From Paracoccus versutus (GTDB lineage: Bacteria > Pseudomonadota > Alphaproteobacteria > Rhodobacterales > Rhodobacteraceae): a stretch of 32,034 nt of DNA. This document shows positions 24,601 to 31,404 of this stretch, piece after piece. The first letter of the stretch is position 1. Each line of letters opens with the position of its first letter. The notes below the pieces were generated by a model. The model was not told where the DNA came from, made no database searches, and saw nothing but the letters and a program-made list of their open reading frames with translations. The DNA is taken from positions 1 through 32,034 of the forward strand of contig NZ_JRKO01000057.1 in assembly GCF_000763885.1 (NCBI RefSeq), in the 5' to 3' direction. A program made the position numbers and the translations under genes.

Positions 24601-26347
24601 TGAAGGTGAACTGGATCGTGGCGCCATCCGCGGTTTCCGTCACCCTCGCGCCATGGGCGAAGAGTTTGATATGGGACGGAATGCTGTCGGCATCCTCGAC
24701 CGTCACGTTCACCAGCACCTTGCCGTTGGTGCCGCGCTGAACGGTGGTGCCGGTGAAATCGACCGCGACCCCGGCCTCGACCAGCGAGGCGAGGAACCCG
24801 CCGAGGCCACCGTCGAAATCCACCTGACTGACCCGCCCAAGGCGCAGCTGCTCTGCGCCTGCCAGCGTATAGGCCCAGGCGCCCGAAAAGGCCGAGTCAG
24901 GCGAGGCTGCGATGAGGGCATTGATGGTCGCGTGGTCTTCGAGATAGCGCTCATACTCGGCCGCGGTCGCCATCGAAGCCGCCAGGGTGAACGAGGCGTC
25001 CCCGGCGGAATTGGCCACGGCGCGCTTCAGGAAGATGTTCCCGCCGATCGGTTGGGAATCCCGCAGGAAATCGGTGACCGCGCCATCCACCATGGCCTCG
25101 GCGGAATCGACGCGCCGGCCGTTCACATAGAACCGCAGGCTACCGTTGTCCTGGGCCTCGATGTTCATCCGCTGCAGCACCCGCACCAACGGATTCGGCC
25201 CGAGATGATGAGGGTCGTTGTTCTGATAGATCGCCGGCAGCGTGAAGTTGCTGATATTGGCGTTCGCCATGTCGAACGCGCCGATATTGCTCATGTAGGC
25301 GCGCGACAGGTCGATGACCGCCTCGCCCAGGGCTTCCGTATAGTCATGCGGGAAGCCGTCCCGGGCGGTCGCGTAAAGATAATAGTCCAGCACGCCGGGA
25401 ATGATGTTTTCGCCCTGCTGCTCGGCGAACATCAGGAAATTGGCGCCAGGCTCGGGATCGTCGCCGAACAGGTCCCCGAGAAGCGTGCCGATGAAAGCGC
25501 CAACACCGGGGATCAGGAGGTTGCCGAGCAAACCAACCGACTGCATTCCACCAAGAGCACCCCCAATCTGCCCTATGGCCCAGGAGGTCCCGGCGATCGA
25601 GCCGAGGCTGCCGCCAATCGATCCAGCAAGAGTATCCGCCGGCAGGATCTTATGCGCGAGAGATGAGCCGAAGAACGCGCCGACCGCTCCTGGCACGCTA
25701 TCCCAGGCATTGCCCCATTTAACCTCACCCCAATTATAGTTCTGCTTTGCGAGTTGCTCGATCACCGAGCCGGCATAGGTCGAGGCGGTTACACCGAAAA
25801 GCTGCGCCCCGAACCCCTCCAGTCCCAGTTGTTCGCCGAGTTCCGCCGCGAAAAGCGAGGCCATCGAGGCGGTAAGGCTGGCCGTGAGCTCGGGTCCGAT
25901 ATCGCCGAGCTGGTTGTCGATGGCATCCTCCAGGGAGACCGCGAAATTCAACTGCCGACCATCGAACATATGATAGCCGGTGCTGGTAATGACTTCGGCG
26001 AGGTTTTCGGTAATCGTGCCCAGAATGGTGCCGCCAAGCAGCCGCTCGAACTGGCTTTCGCCCTCCAGAAGAACATTGGCAAGCTGCGTGCCGAAGCTGC
26101 GCCCGAGATTTCCGGCCAGATCGATGGTCGCCTGGCTGTCGTTGTGAACCCGAACGCCGCCCGCGACATAGGTATGCAGATCCTCGACCTCGAAGTTGTA
26201 GCTGCGCCAGGCACCACGACCGGAATGTGCGAGCCCGTCGCCTGCGGCCATGGCGACCGCCTCGACCTCCTCGAACATGTGCCTGGTCTCCTCAGACCAG
26301 ACGATCCGTTCCGCGTGAATACCTGCAAGGGAACCGTCGGCCAACAC
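21647..26347 (-). CDS. Giant RTX protein: C-terminal part of Hint domain, hydrophobic region, RTX repeats, secretion end
   Basis: This 1,566-codon frame is the continuation of the gene starting at 27249, out of phase by one base, and its first ATG is internal. It begins inside a Hint domain, whose upstream codons (GEDRELTVTPGHRFFDAHG) are in the same frame before 26347 and whose end is NFEVEDLHTYVAGGVRVHN (about residue 69). A helical region with glycine-zipper hydrophobic segments follows (about 25460-25640: AGSIGGSLGSIAGTSWAIGQ, GLLGNLLIPGVGAFIGTLLG), suggestive of membrane insertion. A folded middle domain leads to many nonapeptide repeats from about 24420 to 21870. The last 60 residues (DTVLDFEDNVDTVRLL, DTLTIRNITISALADNMIFV) are a typical type I secretion end. 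No HlyB/HlyD genes are in the window. Without the frameshift the full chain is about 1,870 residues. Confidence 0.85.
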   Translation of the reverse strand: MLADGSLAGIHAERIVWSEETRHMFEEVEAVAMAAGDGLAHSGRGAWRSYNFEVEDLHTYVAGGVRVHNDSQATIDLAGNLGRSFGTQLANVLLEGESQFERLLGGTILGTITENLAEVITSTGYHMFDGRQLNFAVSLEDAIDNQLGDIGPELTASLTASMASLFAAELGEQLGLEGFGAQLFGVTASTYAGSVIEQLAKQNYNWGEVKWGNAWDSVPGAVGAFFGSSLAHKILPADTLAGSIGGSLGSIAGTSWAIGQIGGALGGMQSVGLLGNLLIPGVGAFIGTLLGDLFGDDPEPGANFLMFAEQQGENIIPGVLDYYLYATARDGFPHDYTEALGEAVIDLSRAYMSNIGAFDMANANISNFTLPAIYQNNDPHHLGPNPLVRVLQRMNIEAQDNGSLRFYVNGRRVDSAEAMVDGAVTDFLRDSQPIGGNIFLKRAVANSAGDASFTLAASMATAAEYERYLEDHATINALIAASPDSAFSGAWAYTLAGAEQLRLGRVSQVDFDGGLGGFLASLVEAGVAVDFTGTTVQRGTNGKVLVNVTVEDADSIPSHIKLFAHGARVTETADGATIQFTFNSNMAAVGYKNLMSSTAISGTNRHDVSGESNGRDLWIAADNRNYNFTDIGTHTIRVGDAEIESSDDILIAGGGNDSIQAGTGWDWISGGAGNDTLHGGDQDDTIFGGAGNDLIYGGHQMDYLEGGAGADTIYGTAQGDSGQQLDPLYHATDYATAGYRTSNAGVNINLGAGTASGGHATGDKLHYIINLVGSDHNDTLVGSGISNWLEGGAGADILDGGNDTLIPPGLDTVPPDYASYFHAPEGVTASLANPNINTGDASGDVYRRIEGLQGSNFDGILIGDGNDNFLMGMAGDDILVVGHGEDSVRGGFGFDIMSYRDLGSGIKMDLANWAASSAVVKDDKVNEADIEGYEGTNHNDTLLGSAQGDVLIGRAGNDSIEGRQGDDALIGDAGNDTLNGGAGADSMTGGDGNDVYLVDNAGDVISETADGGTDRIHASIGIDLNGRNGAYRNVENVSLAGIANLLAWGSAANNSLTGNNGNNNLAGRNGNDMLNGGLGNDTLNGGAGIDTAVYAGTAAIRVNLGQTTAQATGQGMDILIDIENVTSGSGNDTLFGNDGANNLSGAAGNDSLVGGAGNDTLNGGAGADMMTGGAGNDVFWIDSSDDRVIEVAGGGTDQINASIGIDLDRSGGIYANIENVALQGTGNLNARGSAASNIMVGNAGNNILDGRDGDDSLKGGAGADTLDGGNGNDILDGGTGADRMAGRSGNDVYWVDASGDVIVEMANGGTDRINASIGIDLKRAGDVYANVEEVWLQGSANIGSWGSAANDRLVGNSGANVLNGREGNDLVEGGAGNDSLWGDVGNDTLNGGTGADSMNGGAGNDVYWVDNAGDVLVEAANGGTDRINATIGIDLSRSDGAYAEVENVSLMGAANLNTYGSGANNVLIGNEGANILAGRTGNDNLTGAAGADTFLFRKGWDRDTVLDFEDNVDTVRLLDFDVTAFAEARTYATQSGADVVFDFGDGDTLTIRNITISALADNMIFV
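21900..23390 (-). repeat. Four copies of a ~110-130-residue RTX-linked module
   Basis: Four modules share NDVYWVD.xGDVxxE..NGGTD, INASIGIDL, Y.NVENV.L.G.ANL and GS.ANN.L.GN.G.N.L.GR.GND. They start near 23380, 22820, 22480 and 22140 and end near 21900, separated by two to six nonapeptides. Similarity is at protein level; DNA copies have diverged, so the duplications are old. Confidence 0.75.
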
Positions 26348-26427
26348 GACCGTCGGCTCGGCGTCTTCGATGATCTCGTCGATACGGCGGAATTGGCCAT
26401 GCGCGTCGAAGAAGCGGTGGCCGGGCG

Positions 26428-27249
26428 TTACCGTAAGCTCGCGATCTTCGCCACCCTCGTGCCACGAAAGGGAAAGCCATCCCCCGTTTCATTATGGAAA
26501 AGCCTAACCACCCGCTTTGGTACCAATGCCCCCCGCCCAGCTTCAACCGAATGATCAAACGCAAGGACAATGTCGCCGGGACGGAGGGTTTCGATAGATG
26601 CATGCTCACCCCCCATTACCAAGATTTGTGTGCCTGCTGAAAAGCAGAATGCTTTGAATTGGAACTCTTCAAGGATCTCGGCTGGGAGATTTAAATCGGA
26701 GCCAAGTTGGTCGATTTCAGAATCAGTCAAGCCAACAATAAAATCAATATCGATTCCTGCTGCGGAGTAAAGCTGCCGCAACGCAGCAGCGTTCTCACCA
26801 GCAAGAGTATATTGCTCCTGAACTACCTTGGCAACATTTGAGACATCTAGACCGGAATGTTTTTGAATGATCAGAGAAAACTTTTCCCATTCTGTTAAGG
26901 GAGTATTGGCGACAGTTCCATCTGGGAAAGTACGCTGAACTACCAGTTGGTCCAGCTTCACCTGCTCGCTCAGTAGAATTCCATAGTTAATATTTGCATC
27001 CGGATTAATCGCGTTAATAATGAAGTCAGCTTCAATAAATTTATCTTTCATGCCTTCGGTAATTGCCGAAAGCACCCAAGACTGTGGCTTTCCAATAAAG
27101 GCATCCCGTAGCCGCAGCGCTGACAACCCAGTGTTTGTGAGGGCAAGTACATCAGTTGCGTTTTTGTGGGCGTTGGCGTAGTCTGACCAAGCTCCAAGGA
27201 TGCTGATCTGAACTTCAATAGTTAACCAAGTGTCATTAGTACCGTTCAT
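26428..27249 (-). CDS. Giant RTX protein: N-terminal domain and first half of Hint, ended by frameshift
   Basis: 273 residues. Residues 1-198 form an unrecognised helical domain (GAWSDYANAHKNATDVLALT, KFSLIIQKHSGLDVSNVAKV, LTDSEIDQLGSDLNLPAEIL). The Hint domain opens with the self-processing Cys202 in FCFSAGTQILVMGG and continues ASIETLRPGDIVLAFDHS to RLFHNETGD at about residue 257. There, at GGGGG (plus-strand 26481-26485), the frame slips; adding one base gives WLSLSWHEGGEDRELTVTPG in phase with the remaining Hint sequence. The frame instead stops after 16 unrelated residues. Base composition is visibly AT-richer than the RTX part. The ATG at 27249 overlaps the stop of the upstream exported protein (ATGA). 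If the slip is real the cell makes a 273-residue truncated protein. Confidence 0.8.
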   Translation of the reverse strand: MNGTNDTWLTIEVQISILGAWSDYANAHKNATDVLALTNTGLSALRLRDAFIGKPQSWVLSAITEGMKDKFIEADFIINAINPDANINYGILLSEQVKLDQLVVQRTFPDGTVANTPLTEWEKFSLIIQKHSGLDVSNVAKVVQEQYTLAGENAAALRQLYSAAGIDIDFIVGLTDSEIDQLGSDLNLPAEILEEFQFKAFCFSAGTQILVMGGEHASIETLRPGDIVLAFDHSVEAGRGALVPKRVVRLFHNETGDGFPFRGTRVAKIASLR

Positions 27250-27869
27250 TCTTGATCACTTTTTCTGGAGGAAATGATAAAATAGAAGGTGCTGTTGGTG
27301 AAGGCACAGCGTATACGGTCTGAGGTACTGAGGCGACAACTTTGAGAAAGCTCCAATATCACACTGGGGCAGAGATCACATGAAGGGGCGGCACTACCTT
27401 TTAGTGCCCGGTAGACGATTCGGTCACCTTCGATACTCCGCCCAGGTGTCTGGCCGGTCTGTTGCTGCAAGCTATTATGAGCCGCCACTTCCCAACTAGC
27501 GATAGATCGCGGTGTCATTTGACCAGTAGACTTCGAAATTCCCACGATTATGTCGTCGCCACGACAGCGCGTCGTTTCAATCATCAATCCGGGGTTATTA
27601 CCAAATGCTCCCGAGCTTCTATAAACCGTAACGATGGCGCCATCGAAGTCTCGCTCGGACGGTCCTGAGACTGGCGTGATAGGGAACGAGATTGTGTTTA
27701 ACTGTTGGCCGAGATGAACCGGTGGAGAGCCTAGGAGTAGTGCCTCTGCAGGCAGAGTATTGCAAAGCGAAGCCACCTCAACAGAGGATTGGCTTTTAGC
27801 TTGCTCGGCGATTGCAGGAATCCATAATGTAACCGTGGCAAAGATCAGTAGTAATGTGGCTTTCAGCAC
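27246..27869 (-). CDS. Exported protein coupled to the giant RTX gene
   Basis: A GTG start at 27869 with AAGGGAG seven bases upstream gives 207 residues beginning with a signal peptide (LKATLLLIFATVTLWIPAIA, cleavage about residue 21). The frame is open further upstream to 28001, but that part overlaps the acyltransferase remnant and lacks a ribosome site. The mature protein has seven cysteines (SLCNTL, TTRCRGDD, CDLCPS, SCRLS, IRCAF), several paired like disulfides, and strands such as DGAIVTVYRSSG and DIIVGISKSTG. No family is recognised. Its stop overlaps the RTX start (ATGA), so the two are made together; a periplasmic chaperone, immunity or maturation role is conceivable but unproven. 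Composition is AT-rich, like the RTX N-terminus. Confidence 0.7.
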   Translation of the reverse strand: MLKATLLLIFATVTLWIPAIAEQAKSQSSVEVASLCNTLPAEALLLGSPPVHLGQQLNTISFPITPVSGPSERDFDGAIVTVYRSSGAFGNNPGLMIETTRCRGDDIIVGISKSTGQMTPRSIASWEVAAHNSLQQQTGQTPGRSIEGDRIVYRALKGSAAPSCDLCPSVILELSQSCRLSTSDRIRCAFTNSTFYFIISSRKSDQE

Positions 27870-27873
27870 TTGC

Positions 27874-28200
27874 TCACTCCCTTGATCTTGCCATCTTAAA
27901 AATATACGAGTGAGCTTTAACGGTTTGATCGCGATAGATCTCTGCCGCCACAGGTTGTAATACAGACGCCGCAGGTTTCCGTGTATCTGTAACCTGCGCA
28001 TATTTGATGTGAAATCTCCGCTGCAGGATCGCCGGCATGACCAGCTTCTCGATGTCCGCGACCTTCATCTCCCGCCCCGCAGGGTCCTGGGTCATCAGCC
28101 AGACGATCTCGCCCAGGATCTCCGCGACTGTCTTGCCGGCGACCGGGTCTCGGGCCGGACCTTCGGAGGCTTCGTTCGGTTCGGTGGTCCTGCCAGGGAT
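27874..28200 (-). pseudogene. HlyC-like toxin-activating lysine acyltransferase remnant
   Basis: The frame reads PARDPVAGKTVAEILGEIVW, LMTQDPAGREMKVADIEKLV and MPAILQRRFHIKYAQ, resembling the N-terminal third of RTX-toxin acyltransferases of Rhodobacteraceae (..VLGEIVWLMTQSPxHK..DLEW..MPxxLxxQFR..). In HlyC the catalytic histidine follows the SP motif (SPLHRNW); here it is DPAGREM, so that histidine is missing. The remaining 40 residues (SVLQPVAAEIYRDQ, AHSYIFKMARSRE) depart from the family, and the rest of the domain (with the catalytic Asp) is absent. No start codon precedes it; the frame simply continues from the TetR gene. It ends five bases before the GTG of the exported RTX partner. It is likely the relic of an hlyC gene of this operon. 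Confidence 0.5.
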
Positions 28201-29052
28201 GCCTCCGCAGATTCTCTTCCGGCAGTAAGCCGCGCATCCTGTATGTTGTAAAGAGCGGCAACCCGCCGACGCGCGTAGCGTCGCATATCGGAACATCCGA
28301 CCGGAAGCACAGTATGCGCCGCAAGGTCGAAGGCAAGGCTGCCGTCGTCCAGCGCAGTATGGCCGCTGCGCCCGCCGGTCGCGGTGGCGCGGGTCTTGTA
28401 GAAGATCTTCATGGGTGTGTTCCTTCGTGGGATTGGCCTCGCAGGCCAGCAGCCGTGTCGTGGCGGAAAGCGCATCGCGCATCGGGTCGGGGGATCGCGT
28501 CAGCCTGGTCAGCAGCGCCGCCCCCAGCCACATCTGGTAAAGCACCCGGGCCAGCGCCTGTGCATCGGCGCCGCCGGGCAGCGATCCGTCTGCGCGCCCC
28601 GCCGCGATCAGTGTGCCACAACGGGCGATCAGGCGTGTGACGCCCGCCTCCAGCACCTGACGCATGTCTTCGGACAGATCCGCCACCTCGGCCGACAGCT
28701 TGACGACAAGACAGCCTTCCGCCCAGCCGGGCCGGGCCGGATCCTCGGGGTCAGAGATCCAGGCGTTCCAGTAGCGCATCAGTCTTTGGCTGCCAGTTCC
28801 CGGCGGCTCCAGCAGCCGGTCCAGCCTGTCGCCGTAGGTTTCGACGTAATGTTGCAGCAGGGCTGTGCCGAACGCTTCTTTGGAGGCGAAGTAATGGTAG
28901 AATGAGCCTTTCGGCACATCCACCGCACGCAGGATCTCTTGCAGACCGATGCCCGAAAATCCCTTGTGCAGCACCAGCGCCTGACCGGCTTCGAGGATAT
29001 GCAGCCGGGTCGCTTCGCCCTTTGGTGTGAGGTGGAACTGTGTCATACGCAT
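27874..29052 (-). CDS. TetR/AcrR-family regulator, reading on into downstream relics
   Basis: Residues 1-205 form a normal TetR protein: helix-turn-helix LTPKGEATRLHILEAGQALV, GFSGIGLQEILRAVDVPKGS, FYHYFASKEAFGTALL, then an all-helical ligand domain with WAEGCLVVKLSAEVADLS and LYQMWLGAALLTRL, ending near 28440. The natural stop is missing: the frame passes through the ohr stump in another phase and the HlyC-like remnant in phase, stopping at 27874 (392 codons in total). The extra tail probably results from the deletion that joined ohr to the RTX island. The start may be 29052 or 29046. The sequence type and operator resemble NemR/AcuR-like regulators of electrophile or peroxide defence. Confidence 0.7.
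   Translation of the reverse strand: MRMTQFHLTPKGEATRLHILEAGQALVLHKGFSGIGLQEILRAVDVPKGSFYHYFASKEAFGTALLQHYVETYGDRLDRLLEPPGTGSQRLMRYWNAWISDPEDPARPGWAEGCLVVKLSAEVADLSEDMRQVLEAGVTRLIARCGTLIAAGRADGSLPGGADAQALARVLYQMWLGAALLTRLTRSPDPMRDALSATTRLLACEANPTKEHTHEDLLQDPRHRDRRAQRPYCAGRRQPCLRPCGAYCASGRMFRYATLRASAGCRSLQHTGCAAYCRKRICGGIPGRTTEPNEASEGPARDPVAGKTVAEILGEIVWLMTQDPAGREMKVADIEKLVMPAILQRRFHIKYAQVTDTRKPAASVLQPVAAEIYRDQTVKAHSYIFKMARSRE
28315..28412 (-). pseudogene. Ohr/OsmC-type organic hydroperoxide resistance gene, 5' stump
   Basis: From ATG 28412 the sequence reads MKIFYKTRATATGGRSGHTA and LDDGSLAFDLA, the start of Ohr-family proteins (..Y.T.ATATGGR.G...SDDG.L..DL..). Homology ends after about 31 codons; both catalytic cysteines are lost. 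It lies just downstream of the TetR regulator, the usual partner arrangement. Sequence from here to 28200 is unassigned. Confidence 0.6.
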
Positions 29053-29055
29053 GAA

Positions 29056-29072
29056 ATAGACCGGTCGTCTAT
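29056..29072. promoter_or_regulatory. NemR-like TetR operator
   Basis: ATAGACCGGTCGTCTAT has perfect ATAGAC/GTCTAT arms and a GACCGGTC core, ending four bases before the regulator's ATG at 29052. It resembles the TAGACC..GGTCTA box known for NemR-type TetR proteins; autoregulation is inferred. Confidence 0.65.
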
Positions 29073-29274
29073 AAGAGCAGGACCAAGCGCAGCATACTTT
29101 TTGCAGATCTTCCCGCCGCCTTCGCAGGAAGGCTCGCACGAGAGCGCTTTCTTCCCCAGTCCGGCACAAGAGTGACGGTCGAGGGCAGAGCCCCTCTTTC
29201 ATCCGAAATTTTTCCGGTTGGCGATTGACGCCCGCTTTCCCGCCTGCCGTAACTCCCATACGAAATAAATTCGG

Positions 29275-29928
29275 ATGGTTCGCAACATGGCAACGTCGGG
29301 AGAAATGGTGGCGGCAATCGCCGATCTGTTCGACGTCAACGCCGTGACGGTCGAGAGCATCGACCGCAGCCTGTCGGCGGCTGGCCTGCGCCGGAAAGGC
29401 GGGCGCGGTCGGTCCGCGCTGCATATGACCGGGTCGGATATCGTCAGCCTGACCTTCGCGCTGATCCTGGGCACGGGCATGAAAGACGCGCCGGAGAAGG
29501 TCGGCAAGGTCAGTCGGATGCCGCGACTGCATGCCTCCGTGCAATGGCGTCCGGACCCGGAAACGCCCCTGTTCGCGCTGGCCGAACAGGTGGAGCAGTA
29601 TCAGGAGTACCCGGCTGCGACTGCAGGTCTAGGCGTGTTTCCGGGTGGGGCGGCACTTGCCGCGGCGGGGACCTTGGGTGAAGGCGTTGCCGCATTGGTC
29701 GATACGATGGCTGCCGGCGAGTTCCGCTCGCTCGACGATGTGGCGTTGAACCTGCAGATGTCGAGCGTCGGCCCTTCGGCCAGGCTCGCCTATGCCACCC
29801 GCGCCGGGGTATTGCGCGTGCATTACGAGACCACCGGTCCGGAAGCGGAGCGTCCGGTCTTCGAGCGTCGTTTCAAGCTCGACGAGTCTCTCCTGCGGCG
29901 TCTCGCCGGGATCATAGCCACCCGGTGA
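29275..29928 (+). CDS. Hypothetical protein with possible N-terminal winged helix
   Basis: 217 residues with good codon bias. The N-terminal 60 residues look like a DNA-binding winged helix (EMVAAIADLFDVNAVTVESI, SLSAAGLRRKGGRGRSALHM, TGSDIVSLTFALIL). The rest is mixed, with a strand-rich C-terminus (RAGVLRVHYETTG, PVFERRFKLDESLLRRLAGI). No family is recognised. The start could be 29275 or 29287; no clear ribosome site. It is isolated between divergent and convergent neighbours; a phage or plasmid origin is possible. Confidence 0.6.
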   Translation: MVRNMATSGEMVAAIADLFDVNAVTVESIDRSLSAAGLRRKGGRGRSALHMTGSDIVSLTFALILGTGMKDAPEKVGKVSRMPRLHASVQWRPDPETPLFALAEQVEQYQEYPAATAGLGVFPGGAALAAAGTLGEGVAALVDTMAAGEFRSLDDVALNLQMSSVGPSARLAYATRAGVLRVHYETTGPEAERPVFERRFKLDESLLRRLAGIIATR

Positions 29929-30235
29929 CCGGCATTGGCCGGGATCTGACGGCATCGATCATGAATGCGGTAATGGACATGAATCCTCTGGCTGCTCTTA
30001 TCTCGTCCTGGCTCATGCGCTGATCCTTCTCGGATCGGACGTAGGGGTCGTTCAGCTGGACGTTCCCGGACCATCGCAACAGTCACCGAATCGTCCGTCT
30101 TTGGACGGGCTGTGCCGGGACACCCGCCGAAGTCTTCCGCGAGAAGCTAATGACAGAGACGGATCCCCTGTCCTAGTCTAAAACGCGTCAGCGTCGCGGG
30201 TCAGCCTGAAACCACAGAAGTGATTTGCGAAGACA
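29929..30235. other. Intergenic region, nothing supported
   Basis: Between convergent genes; no open frame with a ribosome site and no RNA gene was seen. The only structure is the palindrome that ends it. Confidence 0.4.
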
Positions 30236-30261
30236 GGAGAGCGAAGGCGCCTTCGCTCTCC
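30236..30261 (-). terminator. Perfect palindromic hairpin after the binding-protein gene
   Basis: GGAGAGCGAAGGC is followed at once by its exact complement GCCTTCGCTCTCC (26-bp perfect palindrome), 11 bases past the stop of the solute-binding gene. No T run follows. Confidence 0.65.
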
Positions 30262-30271
30262 CTGGCACCGG

Positions 30272-31357
30272 CTACTTCGCCGCCAGCCAGTTGTTGAACC
30301 GCTCGGCCAGTTCCGCGCTGTGATCGGCCCAGAAGCCGGGATCCTCAAGGACGGCATTGGCCATGTTCTCCGGCGCCGTCGGCAGGTTCGGCGCCATCTC
30401 GGTCTTGTCGTCCTTGTAGAGCCCCAGAAGCGGGGCCGAGGACTTGCGGGCGGGGCCGTAGCTGATATAGCGCGCCTGTCCGGCCAGGGGCTCGGACCCT
30501 GTGGCGAACTTGACGTATTCCAGCGCTTCTTCGGGGTGCGGCGCGCCCACGGGAATGACGAAGGCGTTCAGTTCCAGGTATTGCCCGTCCCAGATCACCT
30601 CGAAGGGCTTGCCCTCGTTGATCGCGGCGTCGAAGATGCGGCCGTTATAGGCGGTGGTCATCGTCACCTCGCCGTCGGCCAGCAGTTGCGGCGGCTGCGC
30701 GCCGGCCTCCCACCAGACCACGTCCTTCTTGATGGTGTCGAGCTTGGCAAAGGCCCGGTCGACGCCTTCGGGCGTGGCAAGCACGTCATAGACCTCGGAT
30801 GCCGGCACCCCGTCGGCCATCAGTGCGAAATGCAGTGTGCGCTTGACATCCTTGGCCAGCCCGCGCTTGCCGGGAAAGGCTTGGGTGTCGAAGAAATCCG
30901 CGACGGTCGACGGCGCCTTGTCCGGGAACTTGCTGGTGTCGTAGCTGATCACGGTGCCGGCAAAGATGGTCGCGATGCCGCAATCGCTCAGCGCGCCGTC
31001 GATGAAGTCCTCGGCCGCGGGCGTGCCGTCGGCCCCCGGCGGCAGGTCGGCCGGGTCGATGGCGATGACCGCGCCGTCGTCGCAAAGCCGCACGGCATCG
31101 GCCATGGCCACGTCGAAGACATCCGCCGTCACGTTCCCCGCGCCCACCTGCGCCCTGAGCAGGACCGAGGGATCGTCCGCCGAGATGGTAGTGACCTTGA
31201 TGCCGGTCGCTTCGGTGAAGGGCTTGTTATAGGCCTCGATCTGGCTGACCTCGATGGCGCCGCCCCAGGTGACGACGCTGACCTCCTGCGCTGCGCTGGC
31301 CGAGGCCACGAGGCCGAATATCAAGGCCAGCGCGGTGGTCGAATGGGGGTGTTTCAT
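30272..31357 (-). CDS. ABC transporter periplasmic binding protein (PotD-type, family 1)
   Basis: 361 residues, with a ribosome site (GGGAG) before the ATG at 31357. Residues 1-23 are a signal peptide (TTALALIFGLVASASAA). The mature chain has the spermidine/putrescine-type binding fold: VSVVTWGGAIEVSQIEAYNK, TGIKVTTISADDPSVLLRAQ, DVFDVAMADAVRLCDDGAV, AGTVISYDTSKFPDKAPSTV, WWEAGAQPPQLLADGEVTMT, AFVIPVGAPHPEEALEYVKF. It delivers a small, probably cationic or quaternary amine solute to an ABC permease not in the window. It is last in a unit with a thioesterase and a beta-keto acid cleavage enzyme, which suggests carnitine or a related betaine as ligand (inferred). A palindromic hairpin follows. 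Confidence 0.88.
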   Translation of the reverse strand: MKHPHSTTALALIFGLVASASAAQEVSVVTWGGAIEVSQIEAYNKPFTEATGIKVTTISADDPSVLLRAQVGAGNVTADVFDVAMADAVRLCDDGAVIAIDPADLPPGADGTPAAEDFIDGALSDCGIATIFAGTVISYDTSKFPDKAPSTVADFFDTQAFPGKRGLAKDVKRTLHFALMADGVPASEVYDVLATPEGVDRAFAKLDTIKKDVVWWEAGAQPPQLLADGEVTMTTAYNGRIFDAAINEGKPFEVIWDGQYLELNAFVIPVGAPHPEEALEYVKFATGSEPLAGQARYISYGPARKSSAPLLGLYKDDKTEMAPNLPTAPENMANAVLEDPGFWADHSAELAERFNNWLAAK

Positions 31358-31404
31358 GATGTTTCTCCCTGATCTTGTTATGTTGGAACGGTTGTGAAGG
31401 CAGG

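Noticed and set aside
27870..28001. Longer start (28001) for the exported RTX partner
   Set aside because: It would bury the signal peptide 44 residues inside and overlap the acyltransferase relic; the GTG at 27869 has a good ribosome site.
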